Assembly (NCBI GenBank): GCA_037447215.1
Contig: JBBIHB010000002.1
Span: 62,001-126,000, forward strand
Direction of reading: 5' to 3'
Length of the DNA: 64,000 bases
DNA from: UBA1413 sp037447215
GTDB lineage: Bacteria; Bacteroidota; Bacteroidia; Bacteroidales; Prolixibacteraceae
The notes beneath the pieces were generated by a model. That model saw only the letters and a program-made list of their open reading frames with translations. It had not been told where the DNA came from and did not search any database. Below, piece by piece: positions 18,535 to 27,664 of this stretch (position 1 is the stretch's first letter; every line of letters begins with the position of its first letter). Position numbers and translations under genes: made by a program.

Positions 18535-19866
18535 ATGGCACAATTTGAAATAGTAATGCCCAAGTTGGGTGAAAGCATTCAGGAGGCCACCATCACAAAA
18601 TGGTTTGTGAAAGATGGAGATACAGTTGAGGAAGATGATATCCTGTTCGAAGTAGCCACTGATAAAGTTGATTCGGAAATTCCTTCACCAGTAGAAGGAA
18701 AAATTTTAAAAATCCTACATCCCGAAAATTCGCTTCTTCCTGTTGGTGAAGTGTTGGCAATCATCAGTTTAGCCAGCGAGGAGGCAGAAATTGAGCCTTC
18801 AACAGAAAGCTATTCGGTTGAGAAATACGCTATAGATAAAAATATCCAATTCTCAGAGGGTTCAATGGTGGAACCGTCAACTTTGATTGAAAATAAAACT
18901 GTAAAGAAACTTTCAAACAGATTTTATTCACCGTTGGTCCGTAAAATTGCCTTGGAAGAAAACGTTACTTTTGAAGAACTTGAAAGCATTAAAGGTTCAG
19001 GGGCAAATGGGAGGGTACAAAAAATTGATATTTTGCGGTATCTTGAAATCAGGAAAACAGAAAAACCGGAAAAACCAACCTTAAAAACTGTTACTCAGGA
19101 TAAGTTCCAGGAATTACTTGCACCGCATAAACCAAAAGTATCTGTTTCAATTGGTGCCCACGACCAGATAATTGAAATGGATCGAGTGCGGAAACTTATT
19201 GCTGACCATATGGTTATGTCGAAACAGGTTTCGCCTCACGTGACATCGGTCGTTGAAGCAGATGTTACTGATCTGGTTTTGTGGAGGAACAGGAAAAGAG
19301 ACGAATTTGAAAAGAAACACAAAGAAAAGATAACATTTATGCCTGTGTTTGTTGAAGCCGTTTCCAGGGCACTTGCCGATTTCCCGGGCGTGAACGCATC
19401 AGTTGATGGCGATAAAATAATACTCAGAAAAAACATCAATGTGGGAATTGCAGTTGCAAAACCTGATGGAAACCTTATTGTTCCGGTTATTAAAAATGCT
19501 GACGAAAAGAATCTGGTTGGGCTTACAAAAAGTCTTAACAGGCTTGCAGATGCAGCACGTAACAATAAACTAGCTCCTGAGGACATTCAGGATGGAACCT
19601 TTACGATTACCAATTTTGGTTCATTCAGGAATATTATCGGAACCCCGATAATCAATCAGCCACAGGTCGCAATCCTTGCCACGGGTAGCATTGAAAAAAA
19701 GCCCGCTGTTCTTGAGCTTCCCTCAGGCGATGTGATTGCAATCCGTCATAAAATGTTCCTGTCTCTTTCCTATGATCACAGGGTAGTTGACGGTGCATTG
19801 GGTGGCGCTTTCCTACGCAGGATTGCTGATTATCTGGAATCCTTTGATGGGAATAGGTCCATATAA
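18535..19866 (+). CDS. 2-oxo-acid dehydrogenase E2 (dihydrolipoamide acyltransferase)
   Basis: Three domains are seen. An N-terminal lipoyl domain carries the lipoylated Lys44 in ATDKVDSEIP. A peripheral-subunit-binding domain lies at about 135-170 (SPLVRKIALEE, GSGANGRVQKIDIL). A C-terminal acyltransferase domain has the catalytic SYDHRVVDG near residue 415. The protein transfers the acyl group from the E1 thiamine adduct to CoA. The sequence style and the fused E1 next door suggest the branched-chain or pyruvate type; the substrate cannot be fixed from sequence alone. It lies 52 bases before E1. No E3 (lipoamide dehydrogenase) gene is in the window. Confidence 0.93.
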   Translation: MAQFEIVMPKLGESIQEATITKWFVKDGDTVEEDDILFEVATDKVDSEIPSPVEGKILKILHPENSLLPVGEVLAIISLASEEAEIEPSTESYSVEKYAIDKNIQFSEGSMVEPSTLIENKTVKKLSNRFYSPLVRKIALEENVTFEELESIKGSGANGRVQKIDILRYLEIRKTEKPEKPTLKTVTQDKFQELLAPHKPKVSVSIGAHDQIIEMDRVRKLIADHMVMSKQVSPHVTSVVEADVTDLVLWRNRKRDEFEKKHKEKITFMPVFVEAVSRALADFPGVNASVDGDKIILRKNINVGIAVAKPDGNLIVPVIKNADEKNLVGLTKSLNRLADAARNNKLAPEDIQDGTFTITNFGSFRNIIGTPIINQPQVAILATGSIEKKPAVLELPSGDVIAIRHKMFLSLSYDHRVVDGALGGAFLRRIADYLESFDGNRSI

Positions 19867-19918
19867 TCAGGGTTTGTTGATTTTAAAAGCATATATTGAA
19901 TTTGTAATTGATATCATT

Positions 19919-21967
19919 ATGAAAAATACTGAAATACCCGAAATTTTTTCAATTAAGAATACGCCAAAAGAAACCCTGGCCAAATGGTACCATCTCATGA
20001 CAGTTGGACGGGCAATTGATGACCGGGCACCGAATTATCTGAAACAGGCAATTGGTTGGTCTTACCATGCTCCATATGCTGGTCATGATGGAATACAACT
20101 GGCTATAGGTCAAAATTTTATCAAGAAAAAGGATCATCTTTTTCCATACTATCGTGATATGTTAACCGCATTATCGGCAGGCATGACAGCCGAAGAATTG
20201 ATCTTGAATGGAATTTCGAAGGCTACCGATCCTGGAACCGGAGGGCGCCACATGTCGAACCACTTTGCCAAACCAGAGTGGAACATCCATAATACTTCTT
20301 CTTCGACAGGGAATCATACATTACACGCAGTGGGTGTGGCCAGGGCAATAAAATATTATAACGATGAAGCCATTGCTATAAGTAGCCAGGGCGAATCCTC
20401 AGTCAGCGAAGGCTATGTTTATGAAGCTATAAACGGTGCCGATAGGGAAAAACTCCCGGTAATATTTGTTTTTCAGGATAACGGTTATGGTATTTCGGTG
20501 CCTAAGAAAGACCAGACTGCAAACCGTAAGGTAGCCAATAATTTTATTGGATTCAAAAACCTGAAAATTATTCATTGCAACGGAAAAGATGTTTTCGACT
20601 CGATGAATGCAATGGCCGAAGCTCGAAGAATTATCAAAGAAGAGAATGGGCCCGTTATTGTTCAGGCAAACTGTGTACGTCTGCATTCACACTCAAATTC
20701 CGATCGACACGATCTTTACCGTAGCGAAGCAGAACGGAACTATGTGCAGGAATATGATCCGCTGGCAAAGTTCAGACGGTTATTGCTGCGTTACAAACGA
20801 TTTACCGAAGAGGAACTTATTGCAATGGAACAGGAAGCCATGCTTGAAGTAAAAGCAGCGCATAAAGCTGCTATGAAAGCGCCTGATCCGTCACCCGACA
20901 GTATTTTCGATTTTGTATTGCCCGAACCATATCAGACTGATAAGTATCCCGATGGTACCCACAACCAGGAAGGGGAAAAGAAAAAACTCATTACCGCTCT
21001 GAATGAAACCCTGAAAGCCGAGTTCAGGCACAATCCCGATACATTTATCTGGGGACAGGATGTCGCCAATAAAGATAAAGGCGGGATTTTTAATGTAACC
21101 AAAGGGTTGCAGAAAGAATTTGGCAAAAAGCGTGTCTTTAATGCTCCTATTGCCGAAGATTTTATTTTAGGAACTGCCAATGGAATGTCCCGTTATGATG
21201 ATAAGATCAGGATTGTTGTAGAAGGTGCTGAATTTGCTGATTATTTCTGGCCTGCTATGGAACAATATGTAGATTCAAGTCACGATTATTGGCGTACCAA
21301 CGGAAAATTTACCCCTAATGTAACCATAAGGCTTGCATCAGGTGGTTATATCGGTGGAGGCCTCTATCATTCACAAACCATCGAAGGCTCGTTGGCAGCC
21401 ATTCCGGGCGTCCGTATTGTGTATCCATCTTTTGCCGACGATGCAGCAGGGTTGCTTCGCACGGCGATGCGTTCGAGAGGCCTTACCATGTTTATGGAGC
21501 CAAAAGCTTTATACCAGGACCCCAAAGCTGCCACTCCGGTTCCCGATGATTTTGAAGTACCTTTCGGAAAAGCCAGGATCAGGCGCGAAGGTACTGACAT
21601 GACCATAATTACATACGGAAACACGACTCATCTCTCTCTCGAAGCGGCTGAGTTGCTTTCCAAAGAAGGATTCAGTGTCGAAGTAATTGATCTGCGTTCA
21701 CTGGTTCCACTGGATACCGACATGGTTATAGATTCTGTTAAGAAAACCAACAAAGCCCTTGTTGTTCATGAGGATAAAGTATTTGGCGGAATAGGTGGAG
21801 AAATTGCATCGATTATTATGGAAAAAGCATTCGAATGGCTCGACTGTCCGGTAAAAAGAGTGGGATCCACCTTTACACCTGTTGGGTTTAACCCGATTCT
21901 TGAAAGGGCCATCCTACCGAATACCGACAGGATTTTGAAAGCAGCCATCGAACTATTGAAGTATTAA
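19919..21967 (+). CDS. 2-oxo-acid dehydrogenase E1, fused alpha and beta subunits
   Basis: Residues 1-340 are the thiamine-diphosphate-binding alpha chain (SSSTGNHTLHAVGVARA, then SSQGESSVSEG and the FVFQDNGYGIS end of the TPP motif). Residues about 360-682 are the beta chain (WGQDVANKDKGGIFNVTKGL, FNAPIAEDFILGTANG, EDKVFGGIGGEIAS). Fusion of the two chains is a regular form in Bacteroidota. It decarboxylates the 2-oxo acid and acylates the E2 lipoyl arm. ATG 19919 gives MKNTEIPEIF, a normal start. Translation from an upstream in-frame ATG at 19787 would overlap E2 by 80 bases and add a non-conserved 44 residues. Confidence 0.93.
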   Translation: MKNTEIPEIFSIKNTPKETLAKWYHLMTVGRAIDDRAPNYLKQAIGWSYHAPYAGHDGIQLAIGQNFIKKKDHLFPYYRDMLTALSAGMTAEELILNGISKATDPGTGGRHMSNHFAKPEWNIHNTSSSTGNHTLHAVGVARAIKYYNDEAIAISSQGESSVSEGYVYEAINGADREKLPVIFVFQDNGYGISVPKKDQTANRKVANNFIGFKNLKIIHCNGKDVFDSMNAMAEARRIIKEENGPVIVQANCVRLHSHSNSDRHDLYRSEAERNYVQEYDPLAKFRRLLLRYKRFTEEELIAMEQEAMLEVKAAHKAAMKAPDPSPDSIFDFVLPEPYQTDKYPDGTHNQEGEKKKLITALNETLKAEFRHNPDTFIWGQDVANKDKGGIFNVTKGLQKEFGKKRVFNAPIAEDFILGTANGMSRYDDKIRIVVEGAEFADYFWPAMEQYVDSSHDYWRTNGKFTPNVTIRLASGGYIGGGLYHSQTIEGSLAAIPGVRIVYPSFADDAAGLLRTAMRSRGLTMFMEPKALYQDPKAATPVPDDFEVPFGKARIRREGTDMTIITYGNTTHLSLEAAELLSKEGFSVEVIDLRSLVPLDTDMVIDSVKKTNKALVVHEDKVFGGIGGEIASIIMEKAFEWLDCPVKRVGSTFTPVGFNPILERAILPNTDRILKAAIELLKY

Positions 21968-21970
21968 AAA

Positions 21971-22483
21971 ATGACAAAGATGAAAAAAATAGGTATATTT
22001 TATAGTTTTAACTCCCACAAAACCAAACTGATAGCAGAGAAAATAATTGAAAAGTATGGCTCCGGACTTTTAGAAGCAGTAAATGCTGAAACTGTTACCG
22101 AAGATGAATTTTTGAGTTATGACCGCTTAATACTTGGAGTTCCTACCTGGTTCGACGGTGAACTACCAAATTACTGGGACGAATTTGTCCCGGCCATCGA
22201 AGATATGGATATGAAGGGTAAAAAAATAGCAATTTATGGCTTGGCTGACCAAAAAGGTTACCCTGAAAATTTTGGTGATGCCGTAGGATTAATGGCCGAT
22301 CTGGTGCGAAAATGCGGTGCTGAGCTAGTAGGGGAGACCTCAGTCGAAGGTTATACCTTCGAAAAATCGAAAGCATTACAGAACGGAAAGTTTGTAGGAT
22401 TGATACTCGATCAGGAAAATCAGGCAAGATTAACACCCGAAAAACTTGATATGTGGATTGAAGAACTTAAAAAAAGTTTTTAG
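21971..22483 (+). CDS. fldA: Long-chain flavodoxin
   Basis: A 170-residue FMN electron carrier. The W-loop LILGVPTWFDGELPNYWDEF and the Y-loop LADQKGYPENFGDAVG match long-chain flavodoxins, and an insertion in the last strand gives the long-chain length. The phosphate loop reads SFNSHKT in place of the classical TxTGxT, so the FMN phosphate contacts look modified. The gene starts four bases after E1 (ATG 21971; ATG 21980 is an equally possible start giving MKKIGIFYSF), suggesting cotranscription with the dehydrogenase. A strong terminator follows. Confidence 0.9.
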   Translation: MTKMKKIGIFYSFNSHKTKLIAEKIIEKYGSGLLEAVNAETVTEDEFLSYDRLILGVPTWFDGELPNYWDEFVPAIEDMDMKGKKIAIYGLADQKGYPENFGDAVGLMADLVRKCGAELVGETSVEGYTFEKSKALQNGKFVGLILDQENQARLTPEKLDMWIEELKKSF

Positions 22484-22503
22484 ATTAAGTTCTCGTTGTG
22501 TCT

Positions 22504-22543
22504 GGCAGGCTATCAGTTTAACATATAGCCTGCCTTTATTTTA
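22504..22543 (+). terminator. Rho-independent terminator after flavodoxin
   Basis: GGCAGGCTAT (22504-22513) pairs perfectly with ATAGCCTGCC (22525-22534) across an 11-base loop, followed by TTTATTTTA. Confidence 0.85.
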
Positions 22544-22547
22544 TACC

Positions 22548-22555
22548 TATATTTG
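22548..22555 (+). promoter_or_regulatory. -7 element upstream of mgsA
   Basis: TATATTTG matches TAnnTTTG, starts just after the flavodoxin terminator and ends 24 bases before the mgsA ATG. No good -33 partner is visible. Confidence 0.5.
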
Positions 22556-22579
22556 ATTTGAAAATGAACACTCAACAAA

Positions 22580-23053
22580 ATGAAGAAGAAAAAAACCATA
22601 GGAATTGTAGCCCATGACAACCGAAAAAAAGATGTAATAGAATGGCTCTCATTCAACTGGCAGCAATTTACACCGCACAGGCTGGTTTGTACAGGTACCA
22701 CCGGAAAACTTGTTGAAGAAACTTTACATACCAAATGTGAAGAAAATGAAGTAGTTCCACCTGAAATAATAAATCTCAAATCGGGGCCCCTCGGTGGCGA
22801 TCAACAACTTGGAGCCATGATTACAGAAGGAAACGTTGATATCCTTATCTTCTTTTGGGATCCAATGCAGCCACAACCACATGATGTGGATGTAAAAGCA
22901 CTTCTCAGAATTGCTGTTCTTTACAATATTCCCACGGCATCGAACCGGTCAACAGCCGATTTTATTGTTTCCTCATCGTTGTTTCATGAAAAATATGAAC
23001 CGATAATAAAAGATTATTCAGGGTATATCAAAAGGGAAGTTGACCTTTTATAA
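22580..23053 (+). CDS. mgsA: Methylglyoxal synthase
   Basis: MgsA turns dihydroxyacetone phosphate into methylglyoxal and phosphate, a bypass that relieves sugar-phosphate stress. The family signatures are all present: GIVAHDNRKKD, CTGTTGKL, the catalytic region SGPLGGDQQLGAMI with its active-site Asp, FFWDPMQPQPHDVDVKALL, and NRSTADF. Length (157) is standard. A TonB-C-domain gene follows after 12 bases and is probably cotranscribed. Confidence 0.96.
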   Translation: MKKKKTIGIVAHDNRKKDVIEWLSFNWQQFTPHRLVCTGTTGKLVEETLHTKCEENEVVPPEIINLKSGPLGGDQQLGAMITEGNVDILIFFWDPMQPQPHDVDVKALLRIAVLYNIPTASNRSTADFIVSSSLFHEKYEPIIKDYSGYIKREVDLL

Positions 23054-23065
23054 TTAACATAATAA

Positions 23066-23494
23066 ATGAAAAAGAAGCATTTCTTGAAACTTCCTGAATA
23101 TCCCGGCGGAAAAGAAGAATTCAGGAAATATATCCTTGAAAACCTGAAATATCCTGAAGAAGCAAGGAAAAACAGGGTTGAAGGTATAGTGCATATGTCG
23201 GCTGAGATTAACGATAATGGCGAGGTTGTTAACGCAAAAATTGAAAAAGGGATCGGTTTTGGCTGTGATGAGGAAGCTTTACGATTGATTTATGATGCAC
23301 ATTTTGGTGAAGTAAAAAATCGGGGACACAGGGTTAAAACAAAAAAGAAATTCAGGATTCAATTTAAACTAAAAGAAAATATAATCATACAAAACAATAA
23401 TCTTTCGAATATTCAGTACAGTTACCAACCTAAAGAACCTGAGCAAGGGAATAATAATTTCCCCAATAAGTATTCATATACAATCAATTTGTGA
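23066..23494 (+). CDS. TonB C-terminal-domain protein without membrane anchor
   Basis: The first about 95 residues match the TonB C-terminal fold (PEYPGGKEEFRKYILENLKYP, VEGIVHMSAEINDNGEV, IGFGCDEEALRLI). Classical TonB has an N-terminal transmembrane helix and a proline-rich linker; here the domain begins at residue 7 with no signal sequence or helix. The C-terminal 40 residues are Asn/Gln-rich and low-complexity. It should therefore be cytoplasmic unless another start exists, and it cannot energise outer-membrane transport in the usual way. It follows mgsA by 12 bases. Confidence 0.8.
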   Translation: MKKKHFLKLPEYPGGKEEFRKYILENLKYPEEARKNRVEGIVHMSAEINDNGEVVNAKIEKGIGFGCDEEALRLIYDAHFGEVKNRGHRVKTKKKFRIQFKLKENIIIQNNNLSNIQYSYQPKEPEQGNNNFPNKYSYTINL

Positions 23495-23498
23495 TGAT

Positions 23499-23541
23499 AT
23501 ATTTGATTATCAGAGTCATAGATATAGGGATAATCATATAT
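23499..23541. repeat. Inverted repeat after the TonB-C gene
   Basis: Thirteen-base arms (23499-23511 and 23529-23541) pair with one mismatch across a 17-base spacer. There is no T-run, so it is not a standard terminator. It may stabilise the end of the mgsA transcript. Confidence 0.4.
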
Positions 23542-23577
23542 GTCTTATAATTGATATTATGTTATTTTTATATTTGC

Positions 23578-23605
23578 AAAAAAGCGGAGAGTTTTCTCCC
23601 CGCTT
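23578..23605 (-). terminator. Rho-independent terminator of the TPR gene
   Basis: On the minus strand AAGCGGGGAG and CTCTCCGCTT pair with one mismatch around a four-base loop (23582-23605) and are followed by a T-run (A-run at 23578-23583 on the plus strand). It lies 17 bases past the stop of the TPR gene. Confidence 0.8.
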
Positions 23606-23622
23606 GTAATGATCAAAAATTC

Positions 23623-24795
23623 TTATTGTCTTAGCACTTTTAAAACTTCCTCATATTTATCGAGCATCTGCAACCGATAATATAAATTCCTGAGTGATTC
23701 GAGCGCATAAGGATCATCAGGTTTTATTTCGCGGCACCTTTCCATCAATGGCAATGCTTTCGAAAACCACTCGTCGGCTTTTTTGACTTCGGCCTCGTAG
23801 CGTTTATTGTCACTCGGTGGAACTTTATTTGCGATTTCAGTTTGTTTGACACCGTTGTTATAAAATAAAGCACCAAGATTGTAATGCGCATCGTAATAGT
23901 CTGGATTTACCTGAATTGCTTTTTTATAGCTTTCAATGGATTTTTCCTGCTCGTCAAGTTGATCGTAAAGGCTGCCCTGTGCGAAATAATACGTGGCATT
24001 CTGTGGATCTTGCTCTATGGCCAGTGTAAGGTATTTCATGGCATCCGCAGTCTTTCCTGAGTTAATGTAAATATTAATCATTTCCACCAATACTCCGTTA
24101 TCCTCAGGATATTTCTGGAAGCCTTCCTGCAAAACAATTAATGCACTTGCAGTATCTTTATTTTCAAGATGGGCTTTTGAAAGCAACTGGTATGTCCTGC
24201 CTTCATTGTATCCGTGATTTGCGGCCTCACTATAATATTTTATTGCTTTTTGATAATTTTCGGCATTAAAAGCTGCCAAGCCTGTATTAAATACAATTAT
24301 TGTATCAATTCCCGGATTATCAGCCCTCATTTGCGGAAGGTCCTGTATGGCAAGTATTTGTTCAAATGATAACAATGCTTTGTTATAATTTTCGCTGTTG
24401 AATGATTCAACTGCCTGATTTGTAAGGTCATTGGCTAGCAATGTCAATTTTATTTTTATACTTTTACCAAATTTGTTCTTGTCATCCAGTTCAAGAGCTT
24501 TTATATAGGAATTCAGAGCTTCTGTCAACGGATCGCTTGACAATTTCCTGATGTTGGCATCTTTTGACTGTGATATTGCCTGAAAAATTTCACCCCTGAC
24601 TTCCCAAGTCCTTGGCCAAGTAAGAGAGCTTTTGGTTTTTGGGTTACTTGCATCAATGGCTTCCTCGATTGCTTCGAGTGCTTTATCAAGCCTGCCTGTA
24701 TCCTTAAAATTCAGGGCGCTGGAGACTTTTCCTTTCTGGGCATACGTTGCAAATGCCAATAGTACGAAAAATAGCAGAATTAATGTCCTTTTCAT
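23623..24795 (-). CDS. Exported tetratricopeptide-repeat protein
   Basis: A clear signal peptide (LILLFFVLLAFATYAQ) is followed by a helical protein with at least five TPR units. Examples are ALLSFEQILAIQDLP, AFNAENYQKAIKYYSEAANHG, NATYYFAQGSLYDQLDEQEKS (truncated here) and ALFYNNG. TPR arrays hold protein partners; no enzyme domain is seen. I choose ATG 24795 (MKRTLILL), giving 390 residues, over the in-frame TTG at 24807. gyrA lies upstream on the same strand with a 78-base gap, so the two may share a transcript. Partner and role are unknown. Confidence 0.85.
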   Translation of the reverse strand: MKRTLILLFFVLLAFATYAQKGKVSSALNFKDTGRLDKALEAIEEAIDASNPKTKSSLTWPRTWEVRGEIFQAISQSKDANIRKLSSDPLTEALNSYIKALELDDKNKFGKSIKIKLTLLANDLTNQAVESFNSENYNKALLSFEQILAIQDLPQMRADNPGIDTIIVFNTGLAAFNAENYQKAIKYYSEAANHGYNEGRTYQLLSKAHLENKDTASALIVLQEGFQKYPEDNGVLVEMINIYINSGKTADAMKYLTLAIEQDPQNATYYFAQGSLYDQLDEQEKSIESYKKAIQVNPDYYDAHYNLGALFYNNGVKQTEIANKVPPSDNKRYEAEVKKADEWFSKALPLMERCREIKPDDPYALESLRNLYYRLQMLDKYEEVLKVLRQ

Positions 24796-24873
24796 TGCTT
24801 TGTTCAATTTTTTTTGTTTGACGCAAATTTATACGTTTTATTAATATTATTACAACTATCGGTTAAAAACCAA

Positions 24874-27390
24874 CTATTTTACTTCATTCACATCCTCAAT
24901 TTTATCGGACGATTCAGGATTATCGCCTGCCGGCAAAACTTCCTTATTTTCAGCTTCATGTTTCACTTTGGCAACAGAAGCTATCCTGTCACCATTTTTC
25001 AGATTAATGATTTTTACACCTTGGGCAGCCCTCCCCATAACCCTGATGGTTTTTACTGCGACCCTGATGGTCAGTCCGTTTTGGGTAATAATCATCAGAT
25101 CATTATCATCACTGACGTTTTTTATGGAAATCAAAGAACCGGTTTTTTCAGTGATATTTATAGTTTTAACTCCTTTCCCACCACGGTTGGTGATCCGATA
25201 ATCTGCAAGGCTCGATCGTTTTCCGTAACCATTTTCAGATAATACCAAAATGTCGTCGTTTGGATCATTCACACATATCATGCCAATTACTTCATCGTTC
25301 TCACCACCGAGGGTTATACCCTTAACTCCAGCAGCGGTCCTGCCTATAGGGCGAAAAATGGATTCGTTAAAACGGATTGCCTTTCCACTCCTTACAGCCA
25401 TCAATATTTCATGGTTGCCACTTGTTCGCCTTGCTTCAATCAATTCATCGCCTTCCCTGATGTTAATGGCATTCACGCCATTGAGTCGGGGCCTTGAATA
25501 GGCTTCAAGCGTTGTTTTTTTGATTATACCCTCCCTGGTTGCCAGGATGATATAATTGTTGTTGATAAATTCCGTATCATCGAGGGTCTTAACCCTGATA
25601 TAAGCCAGAACTTTGTCGTCATTTCCGATATTCAGGATATTTTGAATTGCCCTTCCTTTGCTGGTGCGGGTTCCTTCGGGTATTTGCCATACTTTGAGCC
25701 AGTAACATTTGCCGTTTTGGGTAAATAAAAGCAGTGTACTATGCATGGAAGCAACGAACATGTGTTCAAGAAAATCTTCATCCCGTGTGGCGCCCCCTTT
25801 CGATCCGACCCCTCCCCTTCCCTGGGTTTTGAATTCCGATAGGGGAGTCCGTTTAATGTAACCCATATAGGAAATGGTAATAATCATATCCTCATCGGCA
25901 TAAAAATCTTCCGGATTAAAATCTTCAGCATTTTGCTCAATTTCAGTACGTCGCACATCACCATATTTTTCCTTCAGGTCTAAAAGTTCTGTTTTTATGA
26001 TGCTCATCCTAAGCGATTCGTCGGATAATACCTGATGATAATATTCGATTTGTTTCAGAATTTCCTGAAATTCGATACGTAATTTGTCCTGTTCCAACCC
26101 CGTAAGTTGCCTTAACCGCATTTCGACAATTGCCCGGGCCTGTATCTCACTTAAACTGAACCTTTCCATTAGTCTCTCACGAGCCATGTCAGGCGTTGAT
26201 GAACTTCTGATAATAGCTATGACCTCATCGATGTTATCGCTGGCAATGATAAGTCCTTCCAGGATATGTGCCCTCTTTTCAGCCTGTTCCAGTTCATATT
26301 GTGTCCGCCTGACCACTACATCATGCCTGTGGTCGGTAAAATGCCTGATCAGGTCTTTCAGGTTCAGGGTTTTTGGACGTCCATTCACCAAGGCTATATT
26401 GTTAACGCTGAATGAAGTTTGCAATGAAGTGAATTTGTACAGGCTGTTAAGGACAACATTGGGCATAGCGTCCTTTTTTAAGTCGTAAACCACACGCATC
26501 CCCTCGCGGTCCGATTCATCGTTTACATTTGATATACCATCCAATTTTTTATCATTGATCAGGTCAGCAGTTTTCTGAATCATTTCAGCCCTGTTGACCA
26601 TATACGGTATTTCGGTAACCACAATTTTTTCGCGTCCACCTTCATTTTCAATATGGGCTTTGCCCCGTATCACTACCCTACCCCTTCCAGTTTCGTAGGC
26701 TTCGCGAACACCTGAATACCCGTAAATAATTCCTCCGGTTGGGAAATCCGGGGCTTTTATAATATTAATCAGATCACTGATTTCAATATCTTTATTGTCG
26801 ATATATGCAACAACGGCATCAATGGTATCAGAAAGGTTGTGGGGGGGCATATTGGTTGCCATACCCACGGCAATACCTGAAGTACCGTTTATTAAAAGAT
26901 TAGGAATACGGGTTGGCAATACCGTTGGTTCTTTCAGGGATTCATCGAAATTAGGCTGAAAATCGACGGTGTTTTTATCGAGATCGGCTAAAGTTTCTTC
27001 GGCAATCCTTGAAAGTCTTGCTTCAGTGTAACGCATTGCTGCCGGGCTGTCGCCATCGACAGATCCGAAGTTTCCCTGACCATCAATCAGAGGGTAGCGT
27101 AATGACCATTCCTGCGCCATCCTTACCATTGTAAAATAGACAGAAGAATCGCCATGAGGGTGGTATTTACCCAACACCTCCCCTACAATCCTGGCCGATT
27201 TTTTATATGGTCTGTTTGAAAGAATACCTAATTCGCTCATCCCGAAAAGAACCCTGCGATGAACAGGTTTTAAACCGTCGCGAACGTCGGGAAGCGCGCG
27301 CGAAACTATCACCGACATCGAGTAATCAATGTAGGCCGATTTCATTTGTTCTTCAATATTAATTCTGATAATTTTCTCGCTATCAGCCAT
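24874..27390 (-). CDS. gyrA: DNA gyrase subunit A
   Basis: GyrA cuts and rejoins DNA in the gyrase A2B2 complex. The N-terminal breakage domain carries the catalytic Tyr121 in AAMRYTEARLS. The C-terminal beta-pinwheel of repeated blades holds the GyrA box as NRGGKG. The quinolone region HPHGDSSVYFTMV keeps Ser82 (E. coli Ser83) but has Phe86 where E. coli has Asp87. Length (838) is normal. It is divergent from clpC. ATG 27390 opens the conserved N-terminus. Confidence 0.98.
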   Translation of the reverse strand: MADSEKIIRINIEEQMKSAYIDYSMSVIVSRALPDVRDGLKPVHRRVLFGMSELGILSNRPYKKSARIVGEVLGKYHPHGDSSVYFTMVRMAQEWSLRYPLIDGQGNFGSVDGDSPAAMRYTEARLSRIAEETLADLDKNTVDFQPNFDESLKEPTVLPTRIPNLLINGTSGIAVGMATNMPPHNLSDTIDAVVAYIDNKDIEISDLINIIKAPDFPTGGIIYGYSGVREAYETGRGRVVIRGKAHIENEGGREKIVVTEIPYMVNRAEMIQKTADLINDKKLDGISNVNDESDREGMRVVYDLKKDAMPNVVLNSLYKFTSLQTSFSVNNIALVNGRPKTLNLKDLIRHFTDHRHDVVVRRTQYELEQAEKRAHILEGLIIASDNIDEVIAIIRSSSTPDMARERLMERFSLSEIQARAIVEMRLRQLTGLEQDKLRIEFQEILKQIEYYHQVLSDESLRMSIIKTELLDLKEKYGDVRRTEIEQNAEDFNPEDFYADEDMIITISYMGYIKRTPLSEFKTQGRGGVGSKGGATRDEDFLEHMFVASMHSTLLLFTQNGKCYWLKVWQIPEGTRTSKGRAIQNILNIGNDDKVLAYIRVKTLDDTEFINNNYIILATREGIIKKTTLEAYSRPRLNGVNAINIREGDELIEARRTSGNHEILMAVRSGKAIRFNESIFRPIGRTAAGVKGITLGGENDEVIGMICVNDPNDDILVLSENGYGKRSSLADYRITNRGGKGVKTINITEKTGSLISIKNVSDDNDLMIITQNGLTIRVAVKTIRVMGRAAQGVKIINLKNGDRIASVAKVKHEAENKEVLPAGDNPESSDKIEDVNEVK

Positions 27391-27436
27391 TTGAATTAAA
27401 TTATTATTTCTGATTCCTAATTTCTGAAAAGACCCA

Positions 27437-27444
27437 CAAAAATA
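27437..27444 (-). promoter_or_regulatory. -7 element upstream of gyrA
   Basis: On the minus strand the bases read TATTTTTG, matching TAnnTTTG, 46 bases before the gyrA ATG. No clear -33 TTG at the standard spacing. Confidence 0.4.
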
Positions 27445-27664
27445 GTAAAATCCAGCATCTTAACAGTGGTTTTCTTGCCCAATTCATGAGCCTATACTTT
27501 AAGATATTAACAATGCCGGTGTTAATTTTGTGAATATTTGCTGCCTATGCGGAAAACTTGGCAGTTATTCCGGCTCTTATGGTATTTTTTTTTTGATATT
27601 TTTGAGCGGAAACTTTTGGGAATAGTTTTTGTTACTTTTATATGAATTTTTTTAAATCATAAAA

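Noticed and set aside
19787..19918. 44-residue extension at the N-terminus of E1
   Set aside because: It overlaps the E2 coding sequence, is unlike the E1 family, and ATG 19919 gives a normal start.
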